From: Bacillus sp. ISL-55
GTDB lineage: Bacteria; Bacillota; Bacilli; Bacillales; Cytobacillaceae
Reading direction: 5' to 3'
DNA: 45,762 nucleotides
Assembly (NCBI RefSeq): GCF_018613155.1
Contig: NZ_JAGGQU010000007.1
Coordinates: forward strand, 11,917-57,678
The stretch's first letter is position 1. Each line of letters starts with the position of its first letter. The notes below the pieces were generated by a model that saw only the letters and a list, made by a program, of their open reading frames with translations, made no database searches and had not been told where the DNA came from. Of the stretch, positions 1-9,108 are shown one piece after another. Position numbers and translations under genes: made by a program.

Positions 1-137
1 CGACAAAGAAGCGCTTTTTGCTTCTGCGGGCGGAGTTGAAGTTTCGGAGTTTCTAGGAGGTGAAACTAGACAAGCGTCTCGAGGGGCTAGGCGCTGAAGC
101 TAGCTAGACAAGAAAAGCGTAAGCGCCTTAGTCAGCG
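1..137 (+). repeat. GC-rich dispersed intergenic repeat, left-edge copy
   Basis: Bases 1-108 are nearly identical to 45574-45685 at the other end of the window, in the same orientation. They end in the family's typical tail, CTCGAGGGGCTAGGCGCTG followed by AAGCTAG. A second, truncated unit starts right after it (AAAGCGTAAGCGCCTTAGTC at about 114-133). The element continues beyond the left edge. It contains a small hairpin (GAAGC/GCTTC at about 8-24). No reading frame in it looks like a protein. It lies just past the ftsH terminator, so it is probably outside the ftsH transcript. Confidence 0.8.
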
Positions 138-138
138 G

Positions 139-171
139 AAAAACAAACAGGTGCCCCGCTAAGAGCACCTG
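139..171 (-). terminator. Intrinsic terminator of ftsH
   Basis: On the minus strand CAGGTGC (171-165) pairs with GCACCTG (154-148) around a 10-base loop and is followed by TTTGTTTTT. It begins about 10 bases after the ftsH stop codon. Confidence 0.85.
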
Positions 172-181
172 CTTCTGAATT

Positions 182-2152
182 CTATTCTTTTGGATTTTCA
201 TCGATAGCCTTTGGATCTTCGATGACTGAGTCAACTTTCTTATCAGTCTCTTCGATTGCCGGCATGTCATCTTTTTTCTTATTGATCGTTACTTTCATGT
301 CGTCACTTTCAGCAATGACTTTGCGGTCAGGAAGACGGCCATGGTCGATCAAATATTTGATTTGTTCTGCATCAAGGGTTTCAACCTCTAACAATGTGTT
401 CGCAATTATATCAAGCTTATCACGATTTTCTGTTAGCAATTTTTTCGCTCTTGCATAACTTTCCTTAATGATTGCCTGGATTTCAAGGTCGATTTCATAG
501 GCGATCTTGTCAGAGTAGTTCTGCTCATTGTTCAGGTCACGGCCTAAGAATACTTGGCCCTGCGCCTGGCCGAACTGCATTGGTCCGAGCTTATCACTCA
601 TACCGAATTCAGTAACCATTTTTCTCGCAATGCCTGTTGCACGCTGGAAGTCATTGTGTGCACCTGTGCTTACTTCACCAAAGACGATTTCTTCAGCTAC
701 ACGGCCGCCAAGGAGTCCAGTGATTTTATCCAAAAGCTCTGGCTTTGTCATGAAGTAACGGTCTTCCTTAGGAAGCATGACGGCATAACCGCCTGCCTGT
801 CCGCGAGGAACAATCGTTACCTTGTGGACCATTTCCGCTTCATCAAGGACAACCCCGATGACAGTATGGCCAGCTTCATGGAACGCAACGATATTTCTTT
901 CCTTTTTGGAGATGACACGATTTTTCTTGGCAGGACCGGCTATGATGCGGTCTGTTGCTTCATCAAGATCTTCCATGTCTATCTTCTTTTTATCTCTCCT
1001 GGCTGCAACGAGCGCAGCTTCGTTCAATAAGTTTTCAAGGTCCGCTCCAGAGAAACCCGGAGTACGAGATGCAATACTTTTCAAGTTAACGGACTCATCA
1101 AGTGGCTTATTTCTAGCATGTACCTTCAATACAGCTTCACGGCCTGCAACATCAGGACGGTCTACTGTGATCTGGCGGTCAAAACGTCCTGGGCGCAGCA
1201 ATGCTGGGTCAAGGATATCAGGGCGGTTGGTAGCAGCTACGATGATGATCCCTTCGTTGGCTCCGAATCCGTCCATTTCTACAAGCAACTGGTTAAGCGT
1301 CTGTTCACGCTCATCATGCCCTCCGCCAAGTCCAGCGCCACGCTGGCGGCCGACTGCATCAATTTCATCAATGAATATGATACATGGAGCATTCTTTTTA
1401 GCTGTTTCGAATAAATCACGTACACGTGATGCACCGACACCGACAAACATTTCTACGAAGTCGGAACCACTGATTGAGAAGAATGGCACTCCAGCTTCCC
1501 CTGCAACAGCACGGGCTAGCAAAGTCTTACCAGTACCCGGAGGTCCGACCAAAAGGATTCCTTTTGGAATACGTGCCCCAAGGTCAGCAAACTTGCGAGG
1601 GTCTTTCAGGAATTCAACAACCTCGACAAGTTCTTGCTTTTCTTCATCTGCGCCCGCGACATCCTTGAAGCGGACTTTCTTCTTTTCTTCGTTATAAAGC
1701 TTCGCTTTGCTCTTGCCGAAGTTCATAACACGGCTTCCGCCGCCCTGAGCCTGGTTCAGCAAGAAGAAGAACAGAATGAAAATGATGATAAACGGAATGA
1801 TGGACGTAAAGAACGTCACCCACCCGCTTGTTTCCTTAGCAGGCAAAATCTCTACATTTGCAGCTTCAGCTGCTTGTTCGATTCTGTTAAGAGTCTCTGG
1901 ATTGTTCCAGACATATGTGATGAAGCCTTTTCCTTCTTCCTGGCCTTCCAACTGGCCTCTTACCTCATACACACCACGTTCAGGCTGCAGCGTCAAATCA
2001 CCTTCAACATTGCCTGCCTCCAGTTTCTGCATGAATTCATCGTAAGAGATTGGTTCTGTTGGCTGGTTATTGCCATTAAAGAAACTCACAACTCCGATAA
2101 TGACTAAAAATATCAATAAATAAAAGATGGTATTACGGAAGATCCGATTCAT
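182..2152 (-). CDS. ftsH: ATP-dependent zinc metalloprotease FtsH
   Basis: Membrane-bound AAA+ protease that unfolds and degrades membrane and regulatory proteins; in B. subtilis it affects sporulation and stress responses. The 656-residue protein has an N-terminal membrane segment (about 6-25), an extracytoplasmic domain, and a second membrane segment (about 110-134). The AAA+ module follows, with Walker A GPPGTGKT (203-210), Walker B IIFIDEID (258-265) and the second region of homology near 304-325. The peptidase domain has the zinc motif HEAGH (425-429) and a probable third ligand, Asp501. The acidic, variable C-terminus is normal for the family. The ATG start follows GGGAGGAGGG. The gene is the last of the hpt-ftsH side of the cluster and has its own candidate promoter and terminator. 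Identification is essentially certain. Confidence 0.98.
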   Translation of the reverse strand: MNRIFRNTIFYLLIFLVIIGVVSFFNGNNQPTEPISYDEFMQKLEAGNVEGDLTLQPERGVYEVRGQLEGQEEGKGFITYVWNNPETLNRIEQAAEAANVEILPAKETSGWVTFFTSIIPFIIIFILFFFLLNQAQGGGSRVMNFGKSKAKLYNEEKKKVRFKDVAGADEEKQELVEVVEFLKDPRKFADLGARIPKGILLVGPPGTGKTLLARAVAGEAGVPFFSISGSDFVEMFVGVGASRVRDLFETAKKNAPCIIFIDEIDAVGRQRGAGLGGGHDEREQTLNQLLVEMDGFGANEGIIIVAATNRPDILDPALLRPGRFDRQITVDRPDVAGREAVLKVHARNKPLDESVNLKSIASRTPGFSGADLENLLNEAALVAARRDKKKIDMEDLDEATDRIIAGPAKKNRVISKKERNIVAFHEAGHTVIGVVLDEAEMVHKVTIVPRGQAGGYAVMLPKEDRYFMTKPELLDKITGLLGGRVAEEIVFGEVSTGAHNDFQRATGIARKMVTEFGMSDKLGPMQFGQAQGQVFLGRDLNNEQNYSDKIAYEIDLEIQAIIKESYARAKKLLTENRDKLDIIANTLLEVETLDAEQIKYLIDHGRLPDRKVIAESDDMKVTINKKKDDMPAIEETDKKVDSVIEDPKAIDENPKE

Positions 2153-2189
2153 CCCTTACCCTCCTCCCACGGTAGACAAACTATACTAA

Positions 2190-2219
2190 ATAGTATCATA
2201 GCAAATTATGCTAATACAA
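2190..2219 (-). promoter_or_regulatory. Candidate sigma-A promoter of ftsH
   Basis: Minus-strand TTGTAT (2219-2214), an 18-base spacer, and TACTAT (2195-2190), about 40 bases upstream of the ftsH start. The -10 region lies in a near-palindrome, ATACTAAATAGTAT (2184-2197), which could bind a regulator. Confidence 0.5.
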
Positions 2220-2289
2220 GAAATTAACATTCAGAATATTTGCTTCTTACCCGAAATATGAAATTTCATTCACTAAATTGTAACCGTAT

Positions 2290-2832
2290 TTAATTTGAAT
2301 ATACTTCTGGCTTCAGAACACCGATATATGGCAGGTTACGGTATTTTTCCGCGTAATCAAGACCATATCCGACAACAAACTCATCGGGAACGATGAATCC
2401 AACATAGTCGGCAATAATATCAGCTTTTCTTCCTGTTGGTTTATCAAGCAGTGTGACGATTTTGATTGACTTTGCCTTACGGTATTTGAATAGCTCAACT
2501 AGATAGCTGAGAGTCAAACCGCTGTCGATGATGTCCTCGATGATCAGGATGTCTCTTCCTTCTACGGAAGTATCGAGGTCCTTTAGGATTTTCACCTCAC
2601 CGGAAGATACCATGGCATTTCCATAGCTGGAAACATCCATGAAGTCCATTTCAAGGTACGCATCCACGCGCTTAAGCAAGTCACCCATGAAAGGCATTGC
2701 GCCCTTTAGGACTCCAATTGCCAGCGGGAAACGGTCCTGATACTCTTCAGTTAACTGTGCCGCCAGCTGCCTTGTCTTTTCCTGGATTTCCTCTTCTGTA
2801 AACAATACCTTTTCAATATCATTTTTCATCAT
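2290..2832 (-). CDS. hpt: Hypoxanthine phosphoribosyltransferase
   Basis: Purine salvage enzyme (HprT in B. subtilis) that joins hypoxanthine or guanine to PRPP to give IMP or GMP. The 180-residue protein has the usual family length and a clear PRPP-binding loop, [13 protein letters not shown] (95-107). It also has the family signatures VLKGAMPFM (41-49) and DVSSYG (66-71). Two consecutive ATG codons open the frame; the second has better spacing to AAGGAT, but homologues also begin MMK. The gene starts 24 bases after tilS, the conserved tilS-hpt-ftsH order. In B. subtilis, HprT and TilS form a complex that activates ftsH transcription; whether that holds here is inference. Confidence 0.97.
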   Translation of the reverse strand: MMKNDIEKVLFTEEEIQEKTRQLAAQLTEEYQDRFPLAIGVLKGAMPFMGDLLKRVDAYLEMDFMDVSSYGNAMVSSGEVKILKDLDTSVEGRDILIIEDIIDSGLTLSYLVELFKYRKAKSIKIVTLLDKPTGRKADIIADYVGFIVPDEFVVGYGLDYAEKYRNLPYIGVLKPEVYSN

Positions 2833-2856
2833 GATCCTTGTGCCCCCTGGAAGATA

Positions 2857-4239
2857 TCAATACTTTATATAAGTTAATAATAATAACCTGTTTCCTTCTG
2901 TTGATTCATGGTTCGATTTTTTCAGGCCTGGAAGCCAAAGAATCCTGCCCTCCCTGTCTGTGACAATCGGCCATTCATCTCTTTTGGCTAATGGAATTTT
3001 CATATCGATGAAAATATCCTTTACCTTTTTTGAACCCGTCATTCCCTTCAATGATATCCGGTCGCCATTTTGCCTTGTCCGGATGATCAGCGGAGTACCT
3101 GTTTGCTCCAGATCAACGATAAAACAATCATTGGGAATTTCCATCTCTTGAGCACCATTGAGCAATTGAGCATCAATGACCCCACCATTTGGCAACCTCA
3201 GCTGATCAGGCCCGGATAATTCGAGGCGATAGCTTTGCCGTTCTGGCGGATTCAATTCAAAATGGCAATTTCCATACGATCGTATGATTCTTAAACCGCT
3301 GGGGAAATCAAGAGTTCCAGATGGATGGGGATTGCGAATTATTGAAAAAACCTTTTCAATATGTATAGCGGAAAGAGAAGCAGGTCGATCATTGTAAAGA
3401 TAATTTAATATTAGTTTAATCCCTCTTCTTTGTAAAGGCATTGGCATTTCCTGAAAGGAACTAATACTAATAGTTATCCTGTTGTCCTCTTTCTTCATTA
3501 CTTTATTCAATTCTTCGCTTGTTAATTCAAGAAGATATTCTTCATCCATCTGCATTTCCTCGCTAAAACGCTGGAAGTGCTCATGGACCGCCGGATTCTC
3601 TTCTTTTAAAAAAGGGAGAACAGATTTTCTGAAACGATTCCTGCTATAGTATGCCTTCTCATTGCTTGGGTCAATTCTTGGTTTCAAAGAATTCGTGGAG
3701 CAGTACTCATTCAATTCCTCTTTTGTCAGGCATAAAAATGGCCTGAAAATCGCAAACGGACCAAATTTCCGCGAAAAAGGCATACCTGCCCTTGCTTTCC
3801 CGGAACTTCCCCTGGTGAGTCTCATCAATACCGTTTCAACCTGGTCATCCCCATGATGACCCAGTGCAAGGTACTGAAGCTGATGCTTTTCCATAACTTG
3901 CTCGAAAAAGCTGTATCGGCACGCACGGGCAGCCTGCTGGGAGCTTAGCCCTGTCTCGCGCATATAGGCCGGCACATCGATTCTCTTCATCTCAAAAGGA
4001 ATATCCCGTTTTTCACAAAAATCTTGCACAAACAGGGCATCCTGATAAGACTCATCACCACGGAACATATGGTCCACATGGACAGCTACAATCTTCAGGA
4101 AATTCCTTTCCCGCTGCTCTGATAAAAAGTGGAGCAGTGCGAGCGAGTCCGGTCCTCCAGAAACCCCAACTGCAATGGACATGTTATTCAGCTGAAAACC
4201 ATGCCTTTCAAGGAAGGCTTTTACCTTTTTTTCAATCAT
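2857..4239 (-). CDS. tilS: tRNA(Ile)-lysidine synthetase TilS
   Basis: Modifies C34 of the CAU-anticodon tRNA-Ile to lysidine so that it decodes AUA; essential in Bacillus. The 460-residue protein has the N-type ATP pyrophosphatase P-loop SGGPDS (27-32), the conserved LGHHGDDQVET segment, and a C-terminal domain ending in RTRQNGDR...KVKDIFID. The open frame extends 19 codons further upstream, but the ATG at 4239 is preceded by TAAGGAAGA at good spacing and gives the family N-terminus. It sits between the yabT terminator and hpt and is probably co-transcribed with hpt. Confidence 0.96.
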   Translation of the reverse strand: MIEKKVKAFLERHGFQLNNMSIAVGVSGGPDSLALLHFLSEQRERNFLKIVAVHVDHMFRGDESYQDALFVQDFCEKRDIPFEMKRIDVPAYMRETGLSSQQAARACRYSFFEQVMEKHQLQYLALGHHGDDQVETVLMRLTRGSSGKARAGMPFSRKFGPFAIFRPFLCLTKEELNEYCSTNSLKPRIDPSNEKAYYSRNRFRKSVLPFLKEENPAVHEHFQRFSEEMQMDEEYLLELTSEELNKVMKKEDNRITISISSFQEMPMPLQRRGIKLILNYLYNDRPASLSAIHIEKVFSIIRNPHPSGTLDFPSGLRIIRSYGNCHFELNPPERQSYRLELSGPDQLRLPNGGVIDAQLLNGAQEMEIPNDCFIVDLEQTGTPLIIRTRQNGDRISLKGMTGSKKVKDIFIDMKIPLAKRDEWPIVTDREGRILWLPGLKKSNHESTEGNRLLLLTYIKY

Positions 4240-4351
4240 CTTGTTCTTCCTTACTTGTATTGCCGGTTTAAGACTATACCCATGCCGGCAAACCATTAAT
4301 CTTCTAAATAGGTTTATTATTTTTCAGCTTAACACTTTTAACCTTCCTTGT

Positions 4352-4390
4352 TCAAAAAACAGAGCTTTATCCCTTATGTACGGACAAAGC
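4352..4390 (-). terminator. Intrinsic terminator after yabT
   Basis: On the minus strand GCTTTGTCC (4390-4382) pairs with GGATAAAGC (4372-4364), including one wobble pair, and is followed by TCTGTTTTTTG. It separates yabS-yabT from tilS. Confidence 0.65.
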
Positions 4391-4409
4391 AGCAAAAAGT
4401 TTCAAAAAA

Positions 4410-5441
4410 TCAGGTGATCTGGCTATAAATATAGAAAAAATATAATAAAGAGATAATCAGTATGATGGTGACTGTTTCAAGGGCCGAGGATTTTTTCTTT
4501 TTCTTATTGTATCCCTTCCTTGTTTGCCGGCCAGCCGAACTTGATTTTGCCCTGGATGGGCTTGGGTTTATTTGTGGTTGTGCTTGCTTTTGCGGTACAG
4601 CCTTATGCTGTACGGTACTTTTCTTAAATGCTGAACCCGGCTGATGGACCTTCAGCAGATCCGATCTCATCTCCATGGCTGATTGATAGTTACCGGCAAG
4701 AGCGTTATGGATTACCTTTTCATAAGTCTTCAATTCTCGGGCTTGTTTCACTTTTTCCATGATTTCGCCTATTCCGCCCGTCTTTTTCGTAAACCTTTTC
4801 GGATATGCCGTGTTGACCATGATCATACCGACAGCGAATAAGTCATAACCTGGTTCTGCTTTTCTGCTGCCAAGCCCCCAATAGCCCCGGTCGAAGAATT
4901 CGGTGAACTCTTTAATCGACCTGCCTTGCATCGTCGTGCCGCCGACATCTATGCATCGTATCCTTGCCGGGGGCCCAGTCACAATTAAATTATCAGGCTT
5001 CAAGTCTCCGAATACCCAGCCATTTTCATGGAGCAGCTGCAAATCGGCCAGCAGCTGGAGTATCATCACCCCAGTCCAATCCGGTCCTTTTTGCTGCAGG
5101 AAAGCAAGAAAATCTGGTCCTTTTATGAATTCCATCGCATAAAAGCTCACTCTTTTTCCTGGACGTTCCCAATCATCCACATCCAGCAAAGAAGGCCCGA
5201 GGGCAGATCCCTGGACCTTGGCAAAAGATTTCAGCACATTGACCTCGGAAGTGATTGACATTCCATTGTCACTCATTTTCAATGCTACTTGTGTATTATT
5301 GGACCTTGCCAGATAAACAATCCCATTCGCTCCAAAACCAAGCTCTTTTATGATTGTATATCGATTGTGATGCCATTTCCCTTCAATGATCGTTCCAGGA
5401 ATGACCTTACACAGATTCTTCAAAGAAGGATTCATCATCAC
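4410..5441 (-). CDS. yabT: Membrane-anchored serine/threonine protein kinase, YabT family
   Basis: In B. subtilis YabT is a forespore-expressed, DNA-responsive Hanks-type kinase. The 343-residue protein has a glycine loop GFGANGIVYLA (35-45), ATP-binding Lys55 in VALKM, catalytic loop GDLKPDN (145-151, Asp146), and metal-binding Asp165 in a DVG motif that replaces DFG. The HRD arginine is absent (VFGD), so this is a non-RD kinase. A basic low-complexity linker (about 275-318) leads to one C-terminal membrane segment (about 322-340). The apparent start is GTG at 5439-5441, followed by two ATG codons; AAGGAG lies 11 bases upstream of the GTG. The frame overlaps the end of yabS by 35 bases, implying translational coupling. 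Confidence 0.9.
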   Translation of the reverse strand: MMMNPSLKNLCKVIPGTIIEGKWHHNRYTIIKELGFGANGIVYLARSNNTQVALKMSDNGMSITSEVNVLKSFAKVQGSALGPSLLDVDDWERPGKRVSFYAMEFIKGPDFLAFLQQKGPDWTGVMILQLLADLQLLHENGWVFGDLKPDNLIVTGPPARIRCIDVGGTTMQGRSIKEFTEFFDRGYWGLGSRKAEPGYDLFAVGMIMVNTAYPKRFTKKTGGIGEIMEKVKQARELKTYEKVIHNALAGNYQSAMEMRSDLLKVHQPGSAFKKSTVQHKAVPQKQAQPQINPSPSRAKSSSAGRQTRKGYNKKKKKSSALETVTIILIISLLYFFYIYSQIT

Positions 5442-6144
5442 CGGATAATAGGCTCCTTAAAGATCGTTTTTTATTGAAATGGGAAAGTGCTTCGCGAATG
5501 GCAGGCCCTGTTGGCGTAATGCCCCCAGTCGTCAACTTGGCGAAAATGCTTGTGAGCGACTCAAGCTTCGGGGTCCAATCCAGCAATTTTTCGACATCAT
5601 TCCTTTTCCCGGGAAATACAAATACAGCAAAACGATTATCCCCTGACCTGGCATTCAGGCTTAAACTCAGGTCCAGCAAGGCTTCTTTTACCGTAGGAAG
5701 CTTGTGCTTCATGCTTGCGCTTGTATCGACAAGAATCAACACATCCAGCTCCACCGTTTCCCCAAGCTCATCAACTACCTCCATCACTTCGCCTCGCTGC
5801 TCTGGCGGAAGATCTTCCACTGTTCGGCCGCCACCAAGGATTTGCTGGAGTTCTTTATTGACTACACCCTGCAGTGTCTGGGTCATCGCTTTCCTTGTCA
5901 CCATCTGGACTGTCTGGGAAAGCTGCTGTGCGTATACAATCTGACTGACTCCGCCGCCTGACATGGCAATCCCCTCGATCTCTGTCATGCCCTGTTCATC
6001 TATAACATCCTGTTCCATCACGCCAATGACATTGACTGTAATCCCCTGCTCCTTGGCCAGTGCAGCCATCGCAATCGGATCTTCACCCTGATTTGAGCAG
6101 CCATCCGTAATGAGCAATATTTGCCTGATTGTACCTGTTTTCAT
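5407..6144 (-). CDS. yabS: von Willebrand factor A domain protein, YabS family
   Basis: The 245-residue protein contains a complete VWA fold from about residue 133, with the MIDAS motif DTSAS (140-144) and a later GGITPTGPAI segment that supplies the downstream MIDAS threonine. Before it, residues 8-75 resemble the second half of another VWA domain (ILLITDGCSNQGEDP), so the protein looks like half plus one VWA unit. No signal peptide or membrane segment is visible. The biochemical role is unknown. The overlap with the kinase gene yabT suggests that the two act together, perhaps with VWA as substrate or scaffold (inference). The ATG follows GAGGGG at good spacing. Confidence 0.85.
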   Translation of the reverse strand: MKTGTIRQILLITDGCSNQGEDPIAMAALAKEQGITVNVIGVMEQDVIDEQGMTEIEGIAMSGGGVSQIVYAQQLSQTVQMVTRKAMTQTLQGVVNKELQQILGGGRTVEDLPPEQRGEVMEVVDELGETVELDVLILVDTSASMKHKLPTVKEALLDLSLSLNARSGDNRFAVFVFPGKRNDVEKLLDWTPKLESLTSIFAKLTTGGITPTGPAIREALSHFNKKRSLRSLLSGDDESFFEESV

Positions 6145-6216
6145 GCAATCCCCTCACTTCCAGGCTCAACTTTTACAATCTAGTAAAAGAAGGAAGCCTA
6201 TGATAAATTTGTTACC

Positions 6217-6245
6217 ATTTTCGACGAAGTGGAAGGGTTTTATAC
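6217..6245 (-). promoter_or_regulatory. Candidate sigma-F (forespore) promoter of yabS-yabT
   Basis: Minus-strand GTATA (6245-6241), a 15-base spacer, then GTCGAAAAT (6225-6217). Against the sigma-F consensus GHATA-N15-GGNNANAMT there is a single mismatch in the -10. This fits the known forespore expression of yabT in B. subtilis. The same bases include TTCGTCGAA (6228-6220), a one-mismatch Spo0A box. Confidence 0.55.
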
Positions 6246-6278
6246 ATTAAGATCGAGCAGATTGAGCAAAATAAGCCG

Positions 6279-8753
6279 TTAAGCCCGCTTTTGATAATTG
6301 GCCGCTGGAATTGAAGCCCATTTTGGGATATTGTGATCGATTTTTGCGACAACCACAGTCATGTCATCCTCGATCGAACCTTCTCTGGAACGGATGACTT
6401 CTTCCATGATCAAGTCTGCGATTGCCTGCGGATCTTCTGTCTGAAGCTCATTGATTTTCCGTTTCATCCATAAGTCATAGTTTTCGACATGCTTAGGGCC
6501 TTCAAATACGCCATCGCTCATCATGACCAGCAGATCGCCTGCTTTCAGTTGTTCGCCGACAACATCTACTTCAAATTCCTGCAATATTCCCATCGGCAAA
6601 TTGCTCGCCTGCACCTTCATTACTTTTCCGCCACGTTTGATGAAGCTTGGCGTCGAACCAATTTTCAAGAAACGCGCAGATGCGTTTTGCAGGTCGATCA
6701 TGACCAAATCGAGGGTCGAGAAAATTTCATCGGTTGTCCTTAATGACAGGATTGAGTTCACTGACTTGATTGCTACTTTTTCTTCAATACCAGATTGCAG
6801 GATTTGCTGCAGCAGCAATAAAGTATCTCTGCTTTCTGAATGTGCTCTTTCACCATTGCCCATTCCGTCACTGATGGCAATCGCGTATTTTCCACCGCTC
6901 AGTTCAATGGTTGAATAACTGTCTCCTGAAATGAGGTCCCCATCCTTGGCCGCATGCGCCACTCCTGTAGACACTGTATAGGCTTTAGCAGAATGGAATG
7001 TCACATGGCAAAAGCCATTCGGGAATGTCGAACATTCTTCTGAATTGACAACGATGTTTTCTTTCAGGATATCGGAAAGCATTGGAGCGATCAGCTTTTC
7101 GCATTCACCATGTCCCTGGCAATATGGAATCGTCATGTCAATATCCACATTTCCTTGTTCAAGGCTGTAGATCTCCACATGCTCGATATGGATACCGAAA
7201 TCCTGGAGGGCCTCGAGTATTTGTTCTTCTTGTTTCGAGTGGTTCTCGCGTTCACGCTGGATCTCCTTTGCGAAATCCCCCATGACTTCTGAAACACCAA
7301 GCAATTGGTCTGCCACGAGACGCCTGCTTTCCTGAACTTGTTTCTTAAGCTTTTTATTTGCCTGATAATAGGTCAGCTGCTGCTGCATGATTTCCATTAC
7401 CTTTTTCGACCTGGTGCAATGCTTGTCCCATTCGCGGGAAAGTTTTTGCGGCACTGCACCAGAATTTTGATCCATCTCCTGCATAATCTCACTCATATAG
7501 TCATAGGTTGTATTAAAGTTCCTTGTCCAGCAATGGTCTTTCTTAAAGCATGTCTGGCACGTTTTCTCTGTTACATTGCTTAAGAAGTAATCCATATCGC
7601 GGTCAGTTTCAATCGTTTCATCCTGTACCTGAAGTGTAGAAAAACTTTTCGACAGCGCTTCAAAAACATTGGAGAACTGGACGACACGCTGTGCTGTCAC
7701 ATCTCTCATTTTTCTCATATACTGCTGCTGCTCAGCTGAATACTCCGGTGTACCCGGGATATGTTTGGCGATTTTTGACGTAAGTGATTGAGGAGTAAGA
7801 AAGAAAAGCAACACTGCCGCCGCAGATTCGGTCAGCGTCTGTCCGAGCGCGCCTCCGCCCTCGCCATACATTCCAATTAACAGTGTGGCAATAAACAATC
7901 CAAGTGCCACACCCGGTTTCCTTCCTTCTTTTAGCAAGCCGCCAAGCAAACCAGCAAAGGCCAGCAGGCTCATATGGTAAAAACTCGACACGTTCGCGAG
8001 ACTGAAAATCAACCCTGTTACGACACCAACTGTGGAGCCCACTGTGGCACCGGCGACAAATGAAAATATGAGGACCAGATACCGGGACATTACGTGTTCT
8101 ACCGACAAGTCATAGATTGTCCAGCCGATAGTTCCTGTCATCACTGATGCAAGCATGATGATCAAACAGACTATTTCCTCCGTTTTCAATGACTGCTTGC
8201 GCTTGCTTGCTGTCATCAATGGGATGCTTTGCATGAAGATGAATGTCAACACAAGGCCCAGGCCTGCTTCGACTCCAGTCATCATCCCTTCATACAAAGT
8301 GATATTTCCAGTCAAGATAAGAACTTTCAACATTTTGCCTATTAAAATAGTGAAAAATATATAAAACGGCAGCACTTTCATAGAATTTCGAATCCATTTT
8401 TTCGTCAACTTGTATAACAGTAAAAATAAGAATACAGACCCAAATGTGAAGGCGGCGTCAGTAAATGACAATGTTGCAGCTCCAGCAACCAACCCAAACA
8501 GCGCAATAGGTGCGCGGTCTTTCCGGATCAGATACACCGCTGCAAAAAATGGAAGGCTAAAAGGGGTCAACTGAGCCAGTATCAAGGCACGGCCAAGCAA
8601 GAATCCAATGATCAGAAAGATATAGCCTTTTTTCAGGAAAAGGGTTTCAATTTTGGATTGCAGCTTCGACATGCCTTTTGCCAACCTGAATCGTGATTCC
8701 TCGAGATGAACTTCACCGATCGGTTCCATCATGTTCCTTTCTACCTTTTGCAT
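6279..8753 (-). CDS. spoIIE: Stage II sporulation protein E, serine phosphatase
   Basis: Polytopic PP2C-type phosphatase that dephosphorylates the anti-anti-sigma factor SpoIIAA, thereby releasing sigma F in the forespore; it also joins FtsZ at the polar septum. The 824-residue protein has an N-terminal region with about ten membrane segments (about 40-325), a central FtsZ-interacting and oligomerisation region with CQTC and CWTRNF motifs, and a C-terminal PP2C domain from about 590. Metal-binding aspartates are visible: Asp611 (SGDSYS), Asp629 (ISDGMGNG), Asp747 (MSDG) and Asp796/797 (EDDM). They sit one residue beyond the B. subtilis numbering. The ATG follows GGGGAG. The gene has its own promoter with Spo0A sites and lies next to the tRNA genes, as in B. 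subtilis. Confidence 0.98.
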   Translation of the reverse strand: MQKVERNMMEPIGEVHLEESRFRLAKGMSKLQSKIETLFLKKGYIFLIIGFLLGRALILAQLTPFSLPFFAAVYLIRKDRAPIALFGLVAGAATLSFTDAAFTFGSVFLFLLLYKLTKKWIRNSMKVLPFYIFFTILIGKMLKVLILTGNITLYEGMMTGVEAGLGLVLTFIFMQSIPLMTASKRKQSLKTEEIVCLIIMLASVMTGTIGWTIYDLSVEHVMSRYLVLIFSFVAGATVGSTVGVVTGLIFSLANVSSFYHMSLLAFAGLLGGLLKEGRKPGVALGLFIATLLIGMYGEGGGALGQTLTESAAAVLLFFLTPQSLTSKIAKHIPGTPEYSAEQQQYMRKMRDVTAQRVVQFSNVFEALSKSFSTLQVQDETIETDRDMDYFLSNVTEKTCQTCFKKDHCWTRNFNTTYDYMSEIMQEMDQNSGAVPQKLSREWDKHCTRSKKVMEIMQQQLTYYQANKKLKKQVQESRRLVADQLLGVSEVMGDFAKEIQRERENHSKQEEQILEALQDFGIHIEHVEIYSLEQGNVDIDMTIPYCQGHGECEKLIAPMLSDILKENIVVNSEECSTFPNGFCHVTFHSAKAYTVSTGVAHAAKDGDLISGDSYSTIELSGGKYAIAISDGMGNGERAHSESRDTLLLLQQILQSGIEEKVAIKSVNSILSLRTTDEIFSTLDLVMIDLQNASARFLKIGSTPSFIKRGGKVMKVQASNLPMGILQEFEVDVVGEQLKAGDLLVMMSDGVFEGPKHVENYDLWMKRKINELQTEDPQAIADLIMEEVIRSREGSIEDDMTVVVAKIDHNIPKWASIPAANYQKRA

Positions 8754-8788
8754 TTAATACACTCCCCGTTTTTTTATCGTTGCTGATT

Positions 8789-8822
8789 ATTATAAAAGGG
8801 AGCAATCCAGAAGTTTGTCAAA
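8789..8822 (-). promoter_or_regulatory. spoIIE promoter with 21-bp spacer and overlapping 0A box
   Basis: Minus-strand TTGACA (8821-8816) and TATAAT (8794-8789) are separated by exactly 21 bases. This is the unusual spacing of the Spo0A-activated spoIIE promoter in B. subtilis. On the plus strand TTTGTCAAA (8814-8822) matches the 0A-box consensus TTTGTCRAA and overlaps the -35. A second box-like site, CGTCGAA on the minus strand (8854-8848), lies upstream. Confidence 0.85.
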
Positions 8823-8967
8823 AATAAGGACAAGCAATAAAGTTTCGTTCGACGCATTTCCCCGAAAATAAGCAATTACTCGAAATACCACGGAATATTT
8901 TAACCACCACTCCAAACTCCGCTAAAATTTACCTATCGATATTTTCTTCTTTTCTTTTAAAAATCCA

Positions 8968-8996
8968 TTGACACTATTTTAATATCTATGTATTAT
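8968..8996 (+). promoter_or_regulatory. Sigma-A promoter of the tRNA pair
   Basis: Plus-strand TTGACA (8968-8973), a 17-base spacer, then TATTAT (8991-8996), about 33 bases before tRNA-Met. It is divergent from the spoIIE promoter. Confidence 0.85.
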
Positions 8997-9028
8997 ATTT
9001 CTTGTGCCTCAAAACACATTATCAATAT

Positions 9029-9105
9029 GGCGGTGTAGCTCAGCTGGCTAGAGCGTACGGTTCATACCCGTAAGGTCGGGGGTTCGATCCCCTCCGCCGC
9101 TACTA
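9029..9105 (+). tRNA. tRNA-Met (anticodon CAT), elongator
   Basis: A full cloverleaf can be drawn: acceptor GGCGGTG with CGCCGCT, anticodon stem TACGG/CCGTA around TTCATAC, and T arm GGGGG-TTCGATC-CCCTC. The body matches the Bacillus elongator tRNA-Met rather than the initiator or the lysidine tRNA-Ile. The discriminator A is at 9102. The three following bases are CTA rather than CCA, so CCA is not correctly encoded and must be repaired or added after processing. Confidence 0.95.
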
Positions 9106-9108
9106 AGA

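Noticed and set aside
822-1697. 291-codon plus-strand open frame opposite ftsH
   Set aside because: Antisense shadow of a highly conserved gene with strongly biased codons; no homologous features or ribosome-binding site.
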